From: Hydrangea macrophylla
Taxonomy: Eukaryota; Streptophyta; Magnoliopsida; Cornales; Hydrangeaceae
DNA: 64,000 nucleotides
Direction: 5' to 3'
NCBI GenBank assembly: GCA_033977485.1
Contig: CM066983.1
Span: forward strand, 110,699,580-110,763,579
The number at the start of each line of letters is the position of its first letter. Positions within the stretch are counted from its first letter, which is position 1. The notes under the pieces were generated by a model. That model did no database searches, was not told where the DNA came from, and saw only the letters and a program-made list of their open reading frames with translations. This document shows positions 25,558 through 37,416 of this stretch, piece after piece. The position numbers and the translations under genes were made by a program.

Positions 25558-25832
25558 TTTTTTTTTCCTTTTTCAAAAGAAATACAAATTAGTTTTATAC
25601 ATTCATATAAAAACTTTAGAAGTAAAACAACAATAACTAAAATATTTCACATATCTTTGTTAGATAACAGAAATATATCACATACTTAATATCCGTTAGT
25701 ACCCTATACATAGTCAGAATTGGGTACTCACTGCTTATATATATTTATCTTACATTATTTATTTACATCCAAAAACCATCTCCCCCCTCCACCACTACTC
25801 ATTTCATTTTTTTATTTTTTTTTAAAAGACAA
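25558..25832 (-). other. Gap between leader ORF and gag in Tekay-like element 1
   Basis: AT-rich untranslated DNA with a poly-T run near 25807-25822 and an AT-rich stretch upstream of the gag start. No ORF is supported. Confidence 0.5.
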
Positions 25833-26336
25833 CTATGGTTCCTTTGCTGGAGAACCATGTGTTGAACCCTCTGATTCCCTAAGGTATAGTTCGGGTGCTG
25901 GATCAAAGGCCCCTTCTGACAGATCCTCTAGAGGTGCTACCTCTGGGACTACTGATGTTGTTATGGGTCCTGGGTTTGGAATTGGGACCTCTTCACCCAG
26001 TATAGGTAGCTCTGGAAATAGTTGAAGTTCGGTAGTGGCAACGACCTGACCCTCTGGAAATGGATTCCAGGCCATGTTCTCTTGTTCAACATAGTTCCTA
26101 ACCTGCCTATAAGTTTCTTGATCAGCTGCTAAGTCTAAGTAACGCTGCCAAGTGGCCCTTTGGTTTCGGCCCACATACATCACTATTTGTTTTTGTTGCT
26201 CTTCGGTATAAACAGGTACCGGACGGTCATACCCCGCGGCCCGCACCTCTTGTATTAACAACCCGTACGCAGTGTTGTTTATTGTTTCCTCGTGGGTTGT
26301 GGGATTAGTGGGTGTGATGGTTCCTCCTGGTGACAA
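25833..26336 (-). CDS. Additional 167-aa leader ORF upstream of gag in Tekay-like element 1
   Basis: The ORF starts 25 nt inside the PBS and runs unbroken for 167 codons on the element's coding strand, ending before gag. The N half has a mixed helical composition (YTEEQQKQIVMYVGRNQRAT, YLDLAADQETYRQVRNYVE). The C half is acidic and Pro-rich (LFPELPILGEEVPIPNPGP). I recognise no domain, zinc finger, membrane segment or signal peptide. It is intact although gag and pol carry stops. The second Tekay-like element in this window has only about 187 nt between PBS and gag and no such ORF. It could be a captured host fragment or an element-specific accessory protein. Confidence 0.55.
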   Translation of the reverse strand: MSPGGTITPTNPTTHEETINNTAYGLLIQEVRAAGYDRPVPVYTEEQQKQIVMYVGRNQRATWQRYLDLAADQETYRQVRNYVEQENMAWNPFPEGQVVATTELQLFPELPILGEEVPIPNPGPITTSVVPEVAPLEDLSEGAFDPAPELYLRESEGSTHGSPAKEP

Positions 26337-26360
26337 GTAGAAACCTCCCCATTCATCGTA

Positions 26361-26373
26361 GTCTTTGATACCA
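26361..26373 (-). other. Primer-binding site of Tekay-like element 1
   Basis: On the minus strand TGGTATCAAAGAC lies seven bases inside the 5' LTR. It resembles the complement of the 3' end of initiator tRNA-Met (TGGTATCAGAGC), the usual plant gypsy primer. Confidence 0.8.
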
Positions 26374-26380
26374 CTTTAAC

Positions 26381-28907
26381 TGTCACGCCCCAGATTTAAT
26401 TAATGATACCAAATATGGTTATGGTAAATAGTGAAATTAATGAAGCTATGACGGTATTAATATTTTAGATCACCAACATTTCATAATAAAACATTTATGA
26501 TTCATAATACAACTTCCTAAAGAGAAATCTCTTATTACATTGCCTTTTTATTCCAAACAGAAAGAAAGTAAAATAAAACGAACGATCTTGATCCTTAAGC
26601 AGCCATTTTCCATAGTTCTCACCTTCTGTTCCTGTCCCTGTAATTTTTTATTTATAAAAATGATGAGCTGTGGGCCCAGTAAGGATATAATTTTATTTTT
26701 GAACAGAATTCTTTGTGTCAGGATTATTACATGTATATCTCCATTAATACAAGTTAAATAAAGTGTGGAATTAAATTTGTATTTACCAGTTACATGTACT
26801 AATTATACCTGAGTTTTACAAACCTGTCAAAATAAAGCAACTTTTAAAGATTAAATCAACCGATCACGTAATGTTTTTCATATCAAGGCTACAACACCCC
26901 AGCCCAGCTCGAAAGGTGTATACTACCTACCAGCCCAGCTCGAAATAGGTAGTATATTAGTGCACTAACTGTAGGACTGTCTTAGTCCCTAGCCATCTCA
27001 ACTTGACTACCTCAGTCTTACATTCTTTAAGGCCTCGGCCTTAAATTTTAACCATTATTGATAAAATACTTATAATAACTTAGAATAATATCCATAACAT
27101 TTTTATGTTTATAATAATTAGGGTAGGGATTTTAGTTCAACCTAAAGTGTTGACCCCAAACAGTCCTTAGAATTTCGAATATCAAAAGGAAGTTCACAAC
27201 AGGTAGTTTCGAAATAAAATAAAATATAAAATCATTCTGCCAGAGTTACTATATAAATCCTCTAAGGCATTTTGGAAGTAAGGGCTGTGTGGTTGGATGG
27301 TTTGCCGGATAGCTTGTAGGTGTGTTGGTCATGGGTTCAAGACCTTGTAAATACATTTTATTTTTTTTTAAAAAAAAAAACACCAAAGGAAGGAGAATAA
27401 GGAAAAAAAAATAGAATAAAATAAACCAAAACGATTGCTTGACCTGCAAGAGCTTATGTTCAAATATTTCCCAACATATTATTATATACCCACTGAATAA
27501 AATGAAAAAAAAAAAAAAAAACATATACAAAAGATTTGCTAGCAACAAGGTTTGATAGCATGATCAATTGACCGGGGTACAATAACCCAACCACCACTAT
27601 GCCATACGAACTAATCAATACTTATTCTGCAGAAATATATTTTTGTATACACTACACTAAGCTCTTCCAGCTCAAACTGAAAACATTCACCATCGGCGAC
27701 TAATCTGGCATCGTCTCCGGCGGCGGTCGTCGGGAAAAAAAAAAAAACACAGCTACTGAAATTTCCTAATTTCTCACTCAATTTTAATCCGTTTTTTATG
27801 CCGTTTCTTCCAAAACGATCCTAGGAACCCCAAGAATATGTTTTTAATACTTAAAACTCACTAATTCTAAACTAATTTCTTTCTATAACTCACTGACCCA
27901 AATCTAAAAATTACCATATGCTATAAGAAAATAATAATAATTTGGGGTATTAGAATCCTTACTCCTTTTCTTGTGAAAGCTTGACTCGGCAACCGAAAAA
28001 AAAACTTTGCTTCTCCTTCTGCTCGTTTCTTTATCTTCTTTCTCTGTTTTTTTTTCCTTTCTACCTACTGTGTTTTTTTTTTTAAAGAATACATTCGATA
28101 GTTATTTATACTGATTCTACTAGCTGCTTCTTTCTCTCACATCATAATTACCATTAACAGAATTTATCCGCAGGAATCTTCCACCTCCTGCTTGGAAGAT
28201 AAAGTTAAAAATTTACCACTCTCTCTAATGATTTCAAGCTTGCTCACCTCCTTATCCACAGTCATTTTGATATAATCCGATAATCACTAATACCAGCCAC
28301 CTCCTGCTTGCTTGAAATATAGGGTGGAGAATTTGCCAAACATTCCCTAGTCTACCACCTACCTAGCATTTGTTTTAACCCAAGTTTAACCATTCTTGGC
28401 CACCTCCTGCCAGCTTGTACGGCTAGAATCAATGAACCAAATGTAATATGTATATATATATATACATTGTATGCATTAATTCAACCCCTTTCATTATATG
28501 TATGAGTTAATATGTATATGTTGTATAACTGCTACACTTTTTTTTTTCTTTTCTTCCAATCCAACAAATAGTTTATTAGTATTATTCCTACTCATAAACT
28601 ATTGGTCTAAAATAAAACTAGTAGGGGCCCACTCACTTTGTCGGTGGTGAGATTTTAGGGAAAGTTAAACGTAGTCTATGTATAAAATGTTTGTGACTTT
28701 TTAATTTCCTAAAAATAAACTTTAGGGCTTAGGTGTATTTATTGATAGTAGAAAATTTCTCACAGTACCCCTCCCTTTCCCTTTATATAATGTGCATATC
28801 TATACCTCATATTATTTATTTATATTGCTACTTTCTCTTTTTAAATAACAAGTATTATTATTACTATTTACATAAATAATAATAATTTTTTTTTTAAGGA
28901 TACTACA
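26381..28907 (-). repeat. 5' LTR of Tekay-like element 1
   Basis: 2527 bp, about 50 bp shorter than its partner, mainly from a deletion near 27440. It shares the CCACCTCCTGC cluster at about 28175-28410. Confidence 0.92.
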
Positions 28908-28912
28908 AAAGG

Positions 28913-29225
28913 TGAGGATGAAGAAGTATGAACCGATCCCCTCACTTTCTCACTCTACATCTTGCTCTTGGTTTGTGGTCAATTTGATGAATTGAAGATG
29001 GGATATTGAGAAGTCAGCAAGTTCTCTTTCATGGTGTTCCTCCTATCTCTCTCTACTAAATAGTTATGTAAAATTTTATCTAATCATTATGTAAAATAAA
29101 TAAATAAAAAATAAAAAAGTGGGTTAATTTAGGCTTTGTTTGAGAGGAATTTTTGTGTTTTGCTCCCTGTGTGAATTTTCACATTGAAAAAAAATTTATG
29201 GAGAAACAGTGACACTACCTCTCTC

Positions 29226-29268
<43 letters not shown>

Positions 29269-30430
29269 CTGGAATGAAATTTCACACTGAAAAAAATTGT
29301 GTGAAATTTCACATAACCATTATGGCAAACAAAAATGGGTTAATTTAGGCATTGTTTGAGAGGAATTTTTTTTGCGTTACTCGTTTGTGAAATTTCACAC
29401 TAAAAAAGTTGTTTGGATTTTCACACTGAAAAAAGTTTGTTTGAAATTTCTCATAAAAAAAGTAGTTAGAAATTTCACATAACCATTTTTTCTACGAATT
29501 TCATGCCAACAATGGTACTTGTTTGAATTTTCACATAACCATTTTTGCTTGTTTGTGAAATTTCACACTAAAAAAGTTGTTTGGATTTGTACACTGAAAA
29601 AAGTTTGTTTGAAATTTCACATAAAAAAGTAGTTTGAAATTTCACATAACTATTTTTTTCTACGAATTTCATGCCAACAATGGTACTTGTTTGATAGACC
29701 TCGTCAGTAAATTCACTTACCTTGTTATGTGAAATTTTAGACACTAGAATGAATTTTACACAACTTTTTCTTTTCATAATTTTCACATACTTTTTCATGG
29801 GAAAACAACAAGACTTCTCTCTCTCTCTCTCTCTAGAATGAAATTTCACATTGAAAAAAATTGTGTGAAATTTCACTTTTTCTTTTTCAGAAATTTCACA
29901 TAGATAGTTATGTGAATTTTCACATAACTTTTTTTTTCCCTACAAATTTCACATATCTAGTTGTGAGAAAATTTCACAGTTTCACATATCTAGTTGTGAG
30001 AAAATTTCACAGTGAAATTTTACACAACTTTTTTTTTTTCCAGAATTTTATAGTAACAATGGTACTTATTTGATAGATCTCGTCGAATAGATTCTGAAAA
30101 TATAAATTTTGCAAAAAAGTAATTTTTTGGATTGAAAGTTATGAATTTTTGAAGTTTGAAAAACTATTTGGGAAGTTTGGTGTGAGTGACTGCTCATTAG
30201 AAATTTTAAATAGCAATTGCACACGTGCGGCGTGTGACATACTGGGAGGGGTAGTTCTGTCCACAAAATGACTAGATGAGTTTTCACTTAAATTAAAAGC
30301 GGGGTGGAGTTTTTACCAAAAAAGTTCATTATTTAAGATTTTTGACCAATTCTCCCATAATTTAATTACTTAACTTGAGTTCTTTTTTTATTTTTTTTAT
30401 TATTTATTATTGTACAGGAAACTCAACTAG
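28913..30430. repeat. Region dense in the palindrome GTGAAATTTCAC, with CT microsatellites
   Basis: From about 29135 to 30045 variants of GTGAAATTTCACA recur many times in both senses, since the word is a near-perfect palindrome. Larger units repeat: a GGGTTAATTTAGGC-TTGTTTGAGAGG start at about 29121 and 29337, and AACAATGGTACTTGTTTGA at about 29508, 29678 and 30055. CT runs lie at 29229-29266 and 29815-29834. It is best read as tandemly duplicated or nested miniature elements. No gene is supported. Confidence 0.6.
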
Positions 30431-31240
30431 AGTTAATGCCTTGTTAATTGCAATACAATTTGATGATGCCAAATTTTGAGTAAGAGATAAGAAAAAAGAG
30501 ACAAGAGAAATTTTATGTGGTTCGGTGAATACGTCAAAATCAAGTTCTTTGTTAATCCTATTAAAAATATAGCATTTGGAAGTAGAGTGTCGAGTCCACA
30601 GGGATTGGACTGCAACAACTATTATAGAAGCTTAATAACCAATTACAATGTGCTGAGATACTCTGTCTTTTCAACTTTTCAGGTTTGTTTCAATTAACCC
30701 TAAGTTATACTACAATGACTAACTATGAAATGAGAAGATGAGCTTTAATCAAAGACAAGTTATGTTGAGATTTCAAATGGAGGAATAGAGGTTGGGGAGC
30801 ATTCCCCCACCTTGAACCAAACAATAAATTGATTCCAGGTTTATAGCATTTTCTAGGGTAGAGAATGTTTGAGGCAAACTATCAAACGTGTGGTTGTCAA
30901 CCTACAATGTTTTATAGAAACTTCAATGAGATACATAAGGTGAGGTTTGGAACCAAGGGTTTCACAACTTGTGATGCTAAACATTACAAGTGGAGTCCTA
31001 AGAAATCAAACTTTACCCATATGAACCCTAGAAGTATTACAAGACATTAAAATCCTACATTATAGCTCACATGGTCCAATGGTGAGTTTATAATCCCCAA
31101 CCTATATAATTTAGCTACTCATGAATGTAGAAACAAGAACATTAAAGAGAGGGAGAGAAAGACAATACCAACATACAGGCTTCATCATAAATGCCATAGA
31201 AAAACTCCAAAGAAATCCAAGCATTCAATACAACTAAAAT
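30431..31240. other. Non-coding retroelement-like DNA, left part
   Basis: No gene is supported. The stretch GTAGAGTGTCGAGTCCACAG (about 30583) resembles text found in plant gypsy non-coding regions. The segment continues after the solo LTR, at 33618, so 30431-31240 and 33618-36305 were contiguous before that insertion. Confidence 0.4.
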
Positions 31241-33612
31241 TCTAACACCCGTACCCGGGGAAAATGTTTAACTATATCGTAATATGCATTAATTAATATT
31301 AATTAGTGTATAAGAATAGATTAAATGGAGGCTTAGACTCGCCCATGGAAAAGTCCCAATGAGGAGGGACAGGTTTGAAGTGGGATCCAGTGAAGGGCCC
31401 GGGTTATGAAATTTGCATTTCAATTATTATATGCATTTTATATGACTAATTGAAATATGTTTAGTTGCTTTCATAACAAATGGTTAATATGTTTGATATA
31501 TACTAATTAACCCAATAAGGATATTTTTGCAAAAAGGTGCATAATTAGTAGGTACGCTAGCAATTTCAGGAATATTTGGGATCACATGTGGGATCCATAC
31601 GACATACGGGACATAGACAAACACTCATTTAGGTTTGTGATAATTTTAATAAGTTTCAGAACTAACAGGGGTATAAACGCAAAAATAATAAAACTTGGGG
31701 AGGCTATTCCTAAAATATAAGAGATGTAACTTGCATGATGAAGGACACATGTCCTAGTGTCTCATCAAGGGTCATCCATCATCTTCAAGCTTAGGAGATC
31801 ATTTACAGATATTCGGACTCCTGGAGGTGAGTCTAACGCGATGATTCTAGTCTAATTGATTTCTGAGACAGTTTTTCCGCAACCCAATTTGAGGGTTTAG
31901 GTTATAACTTATAAATTTTGCATAGGAATTATACCTGGATCATAGTAGGATCTTAATTCTGCTATTAGGAGCGAAAACCCATAGGTGAGTGACTCTAATC
32001 CATGGGCTGAATGTATAATTGTGTTTAATGTTACAATTTATGATGTATTATGTTGATTATGATGTTAGCATGTTGAATTATGTTGGTTAAAGCATGATAG
32101 TATAAATTGGAACATGTTGAATTATGCTGGTTAAAGCATGATAGTATAAATTGGAAGTTATTATGCTTAATTTGCGAGGATTGCCAAATTGAGATGATTA
32201 TGTGATTATGTGTTATGTGGGTTGAAGAAAACCTTATGTTGATTTACCGTGGATTTACTCCATAATAAGCAGACGTGGAAAAAATCCAACGGTGTAAGGG
32301 TACTCACCACTTAACTGTGTAAAGGTGTGTGGGTGACGACCCAGTTGTGAAAGGGTATGTGAGATGGTGTGAATTAGAGGTGATATATGCGCATAAAGGA
32401 AAAAGGCAAGAGCGACGACACGGTGAATTGATATTTGGTCTTTTGGAGACTAAATGATATGTTGATTGTTGCTTGTGCATTGAATATAACATTACACTCA
32501 TATATATGATTAGTTTTACTCACTAAGCGAAAGCTTAAACAAATATTATTTTCTGTTGTGGTTATTAAATAACCACCGCAAGTACGGCACGGGAGGAGTA
32601 GAGGAAATGACGTGTGCGTGGGAATGGGGGAGTTTTAGATCTTGTTTGATGGGTTATGATCTTGTCTTAGCTAGTAACTAGTTGTTTTGGAATTTCTAGA
32701 CCTCGTGTTGTAATATAAGTTTGTAGGAGTATGGAGTTTCAATTATGAATTTTATGTCTTTCCTTAAGTTAAAACTATGGTTTGTGTATGTTGATAAGAA
32801 TGGACCTTTCCGGTAAGTCCTGTTTGGTGTCGCAAGTGTTTTGGACGAGTCTTGGTTATAAACAAATGATATGTAAAGTTTTGGAAATGTTTTGTGTGTA
32901 TGTTTGAACGAGTTTTGGTTGTAATCAAGTTGGTGGCTAAGTTTATGAACTTATTTCAACAAGTTCATATGTTTATGTTAGTTTTGGTAAAACTAAGAGT
33001 TTGAATCCTTATTTGACTTCAAATGAGGTTGAGTTTGTATCTTGTGTATTGGTAATGGTGTTTCTTATGATTGGTTTATGTTTAATAATGTTTGGGAGGG
33101 TGTTTGGAATGTATCTTAAAGTTTCCATGTGATTTGGATATGTTTTGGTATGTGTAAAACATGTAAAAACAGGATTTTTAACAGCAAGATCTGTTCTACA
33201 GAAACCCGGATTGATCCGGGTATAAAGGGTGGATCAATCTGGGCTTCTTCGAGGACATTCTGCTGAGAAAATACATTATCGGATCGATTTGGCCCTAAAA
33301 GGTATTCAATCGATCCGCCCCTACTTTACACAGCTATCAGTTTTTACGGAAGTGTACACATCTCTTTATAGAAAACTTGGACTCGCGCGCCGTTTTTTTT
33401 TTTTTGGTTGGAATCGGAACTCAAGGACCTATCTTTTGGTATAAAAATTTGATATACTTTAATAACACCATTTTGTCCTTGGGGATGTTTTGTCACGATC
33501 AAGTTCTTTAAAGTGGTTTATTTCACATCTTCTTCCTAATTATTGTATTTTGGGAGCGTATATAGTCTTGTTACACGTGTCCTAATCCACCGGGACGGGT
33601 TGGGGAGTGACA
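31241..33612 (+). mobile_element. Solo LTR of a Ty3-gypsy (Tekay-like) element
   Basis: 2372 bp beginning TCTAACACCCGTACCCGG and ending GGGTTGGGGAGTGACA. TSD AAAAT lies at 31236-31240 and 33613-33617. The expected leading TG has become TC. The ends resemble the LTR ends of the chromovirus at 41707-60150 read in its own orientation, so this LTR is read as plus. No internal coding DNA remains, as expected after LTR-LTR recombination. A tandem duplication (TGGTTAAAGCATGATAG) lies at about 32080-32155, and a palindrome cluster at 33205-33322. Confidence 0.85.
33205..33322 (+). repeat. GGATCGATCC-type palindrome cluster inside the solo LTR
   Basis: CCCGGATTGATCCGGG (33205-33220) is followed by GGATCAATC, CGGATCGAT and AATCGATCCGCCC. 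All are GGATCGATCC or single-transition variants of its central CG. Confidence 0.7.
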
Positions 33613-33617
33613 AAAAT

Positions 33618-36305
33618 CCTCTCTCTCAAGCACTAATTATGCATGAATGGTGGTAGATGAAAGAGTAAATGTGATGGGGGTGAAGACCTAAGAGAGAGAT
33701 AGAGGGTTTCTTCAACCAAAAGCTAACTAAAATAAAAGATAAGCCTAACAAAACTAATCTCTAACTATTTATACCTACAATACATAATGACAAACTTGTA
33801 AAAATGAAGGGGGAAAGAATAGCAGGGGCGGATCGATCCGCCATTCATCTAAGGCCTTATAATCCTTGCGCGAACTCGCGAATCGATCCGCCCTTTGGAG
33901 CCGGATTGATCCAAATTGATGTTTTTAGGCAGTAGCTTCCTTCAAAATGCGGATCGATCCGCGGTGCAAGGTCGGATCGATCCGAATTGACGTTTTTGGG
34001 TAGTAGATTCCTTCAAAACCGCGGATCGATCCGCGGTGTAAGGCTAGATCGATCTGATTTGACCTTTTTGGGCAGTAACTTCCTTCAAAACAGCAGATCG
34101 ATCCGCAGTGTAAGGTCGGATTGAGCCGCCTCTACTGACTTGCATTCCGTTGCACTTTTTTTATGACATGAATGTCATAAAGGCTTGATTCTGTTTCAAA
34201 CAAGTTCACAAAACCTACAAGAGAGAGATTATTATTAGTAAAAGGGTATAACAAAGGGGATTAACACAAGTATAGTTTATCCAATAAATCCCCATAATTA
34301 GGTGATAATTCATGTTCAATAAGAGTTCAATTATGAAGTTAAGAATGCTATATTGGACACGAATCACATCTCCCAACTAGCATGCTGCTAGTCTTTTAGT
34401 AACAAAAGAACAACCTTGCACAACAATTTTATTTAAAAGGAAAGATAAATCGTTTTTGTAGGGAACACGATTGCATTGAGCAAATGCAACAAGCCGTTAA
34501 ACCTCTAGGTTACCCGTAGAGGCAGAGTGTTGTCTCCAGAGGGTTCTCAGAATGATACCCATAAACATAAACTTTCCTCATAATAGTTGCCCAATATCTA
34601 ACTCTGATACTCAACATAGTCACAAGACTTTAAGAAAGACTTCAATAAATGACACACGAGTTCCCAAGTGTCCCCAAACTATCAAGATTATGAGAGGACT
34701 TCATTCATTCCAACTCTTGGAAGTGTGTGGTGTGTTAACTACATGACTACAAGTATCGAGATAGTGCAATGATTTCATTAATCGGATTTCGATCGACAAC
34801 GCACTTCAACACAATTCTCATCGGGATCGCTCTCAAAATTGAAACACTCGAATCAGACAATACACTTGGGACATACGGGCAAAGAGTAATGGAAAATGGA
34901 ATACAAAGCCACGTACATGTCAAGCATCAAAAACGTTAATCATGATAAAACGGGTAAACTAATCTCATGAAGGATACCATGCATTAGAGGGGGTGACACA
35001 AAAATTCTAAACTTTTCATCACATTCGTCTCGAATTCCGAATCATAATTATGAGGATCAACTAGGTCATGGCAAGGTTACACTGTGGCAAAAGGTGATGA
35101 GGGATAAGATGTGGGGGAAAGAAGTATTACAGGAATGAACTTGGGTTCATGGGATTGCACAAGAACTAAACAATGTGAGAGACGAGTCGGAACAATTACT
35201 TACTTTTAATCACAAAGGGAGAAGTACTCTTTTTCTTATAGCTCTGTTTTTTTTTTCGAGCTTTTCTTTTCTCTTTCCACTTTTCTTAGTATGCTCCCAA
35301 CAATCACGACTCGATCCTATTTCAAATTATGAACATGACTTCTTGTAACGATTTCCCAAGAACGTACTTAAAACACAAAAAAGGGATTTGATGGGGAAAT
35401 GGAGAATTGAGATGGTGCGGAGGGAGAAAACAGAGAAATTGGTGAAACGGGGCCTAAAATCCTTTCCTCGGGTTATTGTGATTCTTTGTTCTCCCCTATT
35501 GTGATGTGAAGCTTAAATTTTACATTTCACACAATTTTTTCTAATGCATGATCAAACAAGAACAATTGAGATTAACTATGACTTTAATACGTTTTTCAAC
35601 AAAAAGATAATTTATGTATATAACACTCAGGAATAGAGAACGACGCAAAATCTCACAAGGTAAAAGTCTCCACAATTGTTTCGACTGATTTCCGGGTTAT
35701 ACTTGCATTAAACACCATCCTATTACAAGATACCCTACATTGCTACCACAAGATACAAGATTTGAAAGTTATGAAATTTACGATAATCGAGATAGTTATA
35801 GGACTAGTAGGATTCAACAAGTGTCAAGTATTAAAATCAAAAGAAGAACTTGAGCCAAGCGTCATCGCCCGGTGTTAGAATGAGGCAACTATACTAAATC
35901 ATTGGAAGCACGGGGTAAGGCCCAAAAATTAATTAATTAATTTAATTTATTTATTTTGCAATGAGAGAGAAAACTCTCACACCCCCAACTAGGACCGAAG
36001 ATTGTCCTCAATGAATCTATTAAGTATAAGGGGAGGAACAATATTACCGGAAGCAAGCAAGGCGAGCAAGCTGTAATTAACTGCGCCTGAAATGTTAGTA
36101 TCAACAAAGAAAAAGAAAGAAAATAAAAGAGGCAGGCAAACAAATATTGATAGGGCACAAGATATAAGAATTAAGCACAAGCCAACAGTTAATGAAGAAA
36201 AACATGTCCAAAACCATCCATAGCTAAACCAACATATCCAAAAAGAAACAGCAAGATCATCCATAAATAAGAACTACAATCAACCAAAATGATACCAAAA
36301 CTACC
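33618..36305 (-). other. Non-coding retroelement-like DNA, right part (possibly Athila/Tat 3' region)
   Basis: No coding domain was found. On the minus strand near 35980-36020 the text CATTGAGGACAATCTTCGG leads to TTGGGGGTGTGAGAG. This resembles the non-coding region before the 3' LTR in some plant gypsy elements. A palindrome array sits at 33827-34130. Assignment to a lineage is tentative. Confidence 0.35.
33827..34130. repeat. About 71-bp tandem repeat built around GCGGATCGATCCGC
   Basis: After a 16-bp perfect palindrome GGCGGATCGATCCGCC at 33827-33842, about four units follow. Each joins a palindrome, a short GGTG-AAGG spacer, a second palindrome variant, and TTTTTGGGCAGTA--TTCCTTC. Confidence 0.85.
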
Positions 36306-36787
36306 TGTAGACACCCCAATTTTGACCGAGATATTAAACTTAAGGGGATTTACCTCTAGAGATCAATGATGACTATGTCTCATCGGAATCAAGACTCTTA
36401 CAAGCAATCTGATTCTATTCCAAGAAGAATATCGGTCCAAAATCACCCTTTTCAGCCAAAAATACCAAAATTTTCATTTACTTATCACCTTGTGGACTGT
36501 AGACATCCCATTTTGTCGGCTATCAGATTTAGGAGACCCATAGCTTGGTGGTTCACAATGATCGAAAAAGACTCAAAAGGACTCTTGGAAGTTGGTTTTA
36601 TTTCTCAAGATGCTCAGAATGACCAAAATGCCCCTGAAAGCCCAAACACTCCCAGATTTGGACCGAAAGTTCTGAAAACATGATACGTCATAAGAAAAGT
36701 AATTAAATGAGTTTTGAAGCAAACTCAGATGAAATCGTCAGCTCCCAGAGACCCCCGGAAGTCCCGGAAGTTCCCAGAAAGTCCCCG

Positions 36788-36833
36788 TTGACCGGCTTGA
36801 CCAAGGTTTGACCAGGTTTGACCAAGTTTGACC
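36788..36833 (+). promoter_or_regulatory. Five TTGACC W-box cores in helical phase
   Basis: TTGACC occurs at 36788, 36797, 36808, 36818 and 36828, start-to-start spacings 9, 11, 10 and 10 bp, all in the same orientation. TTGAC(C/T) is the core site of WRKY transcription factors. It sits in the 5' part of a Tat-like LTR, where U3 regulatory sequence is expected. Confidence 0.65.
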
Positions 36834-37356
36834 GAAATCGTCCAAATTCACCGGAATCATTATAGATCATGTAGACAGTATTAAAGTAAGTTTTAAAAGA
36901 AGATCGCACGAAAACGTCAGCTCCTGGGAGCTCCCAGAGGTTCCCAGAACTTCCCGGGAATCATAGGTTTGACCAGTTTAACCAAAATTTGACTTTGAAA
37001 CTGGAGCACCGTAACAATTTTCAAACATTTTTCATGGATACTAGAGGTCAATAGTTTTCCAACGGTATATCACACACAATTTTCGGGTTTAAAACGAGTT
37101 TATTATGAATTTTCGAAGGCGAAAAAGGCGATCAAATCGGCTTTTATCGCAAATACCGCAAAACTTTTCAAAGTGACCTATCTCCGAACTATTTTTTTTA
37201 ATGTAAAATAGACTCCATTACCTTTCCAACGGTATATCACAACCTCAATTTGGAGTTCGTATGCATTTTCTGTGAATTTCGGACGAAATAGGGCCTTTTC
37301 GCGAATACCGGAACCTCTGGGGGCCTAAACAAGATTATCCAGACAATTGAGGAGCA

Positions 37357-37416
37357 GTGCCGTCGCGGCACTAGCCCACTATCGCTGCGGCACAGGCCCA
37401 GTGCTGCCGCGGCACT
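37357..37416 (+). repeat. GTGCCG-CGGCAC dyad cluster in Tat-like LTR A
   Basis: GTGCCGTCGCGGCAC (37357-37371; 6-bp arms around a 3-base centre), then CGCTGCGGCAC and GTGCTGCCGCGGCAC (37401-37415), in an otherwise AT-rich LTR. Confidence 0.7.

Larger units (their letters stand above)
18561..28907 (-). mobile_element. Tekay/Del-like Ty3-gypsy chromovirus no. 1, nearly full length
   Basis: LTRs at 18561-21136 and 26381-28907 start TGTCACGCCCCAG and end GATACTACA on the plus strand. TSD AAAGG lies at 18556-18560 and 28908-28912. The minus-strand order is 5' LTR (26381-28907), PBS, leader ORF, gag, protease, RT, RNase H, integrase and chromodomain, polypurine tract, 3' LTR. LTR copies are highly similar, differing by scattered substitutions, homopolymer changes and one deletion of about 60 bp near 27440. 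Three in-frame stops make this copy coding-defective. Confidence 0.95.
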
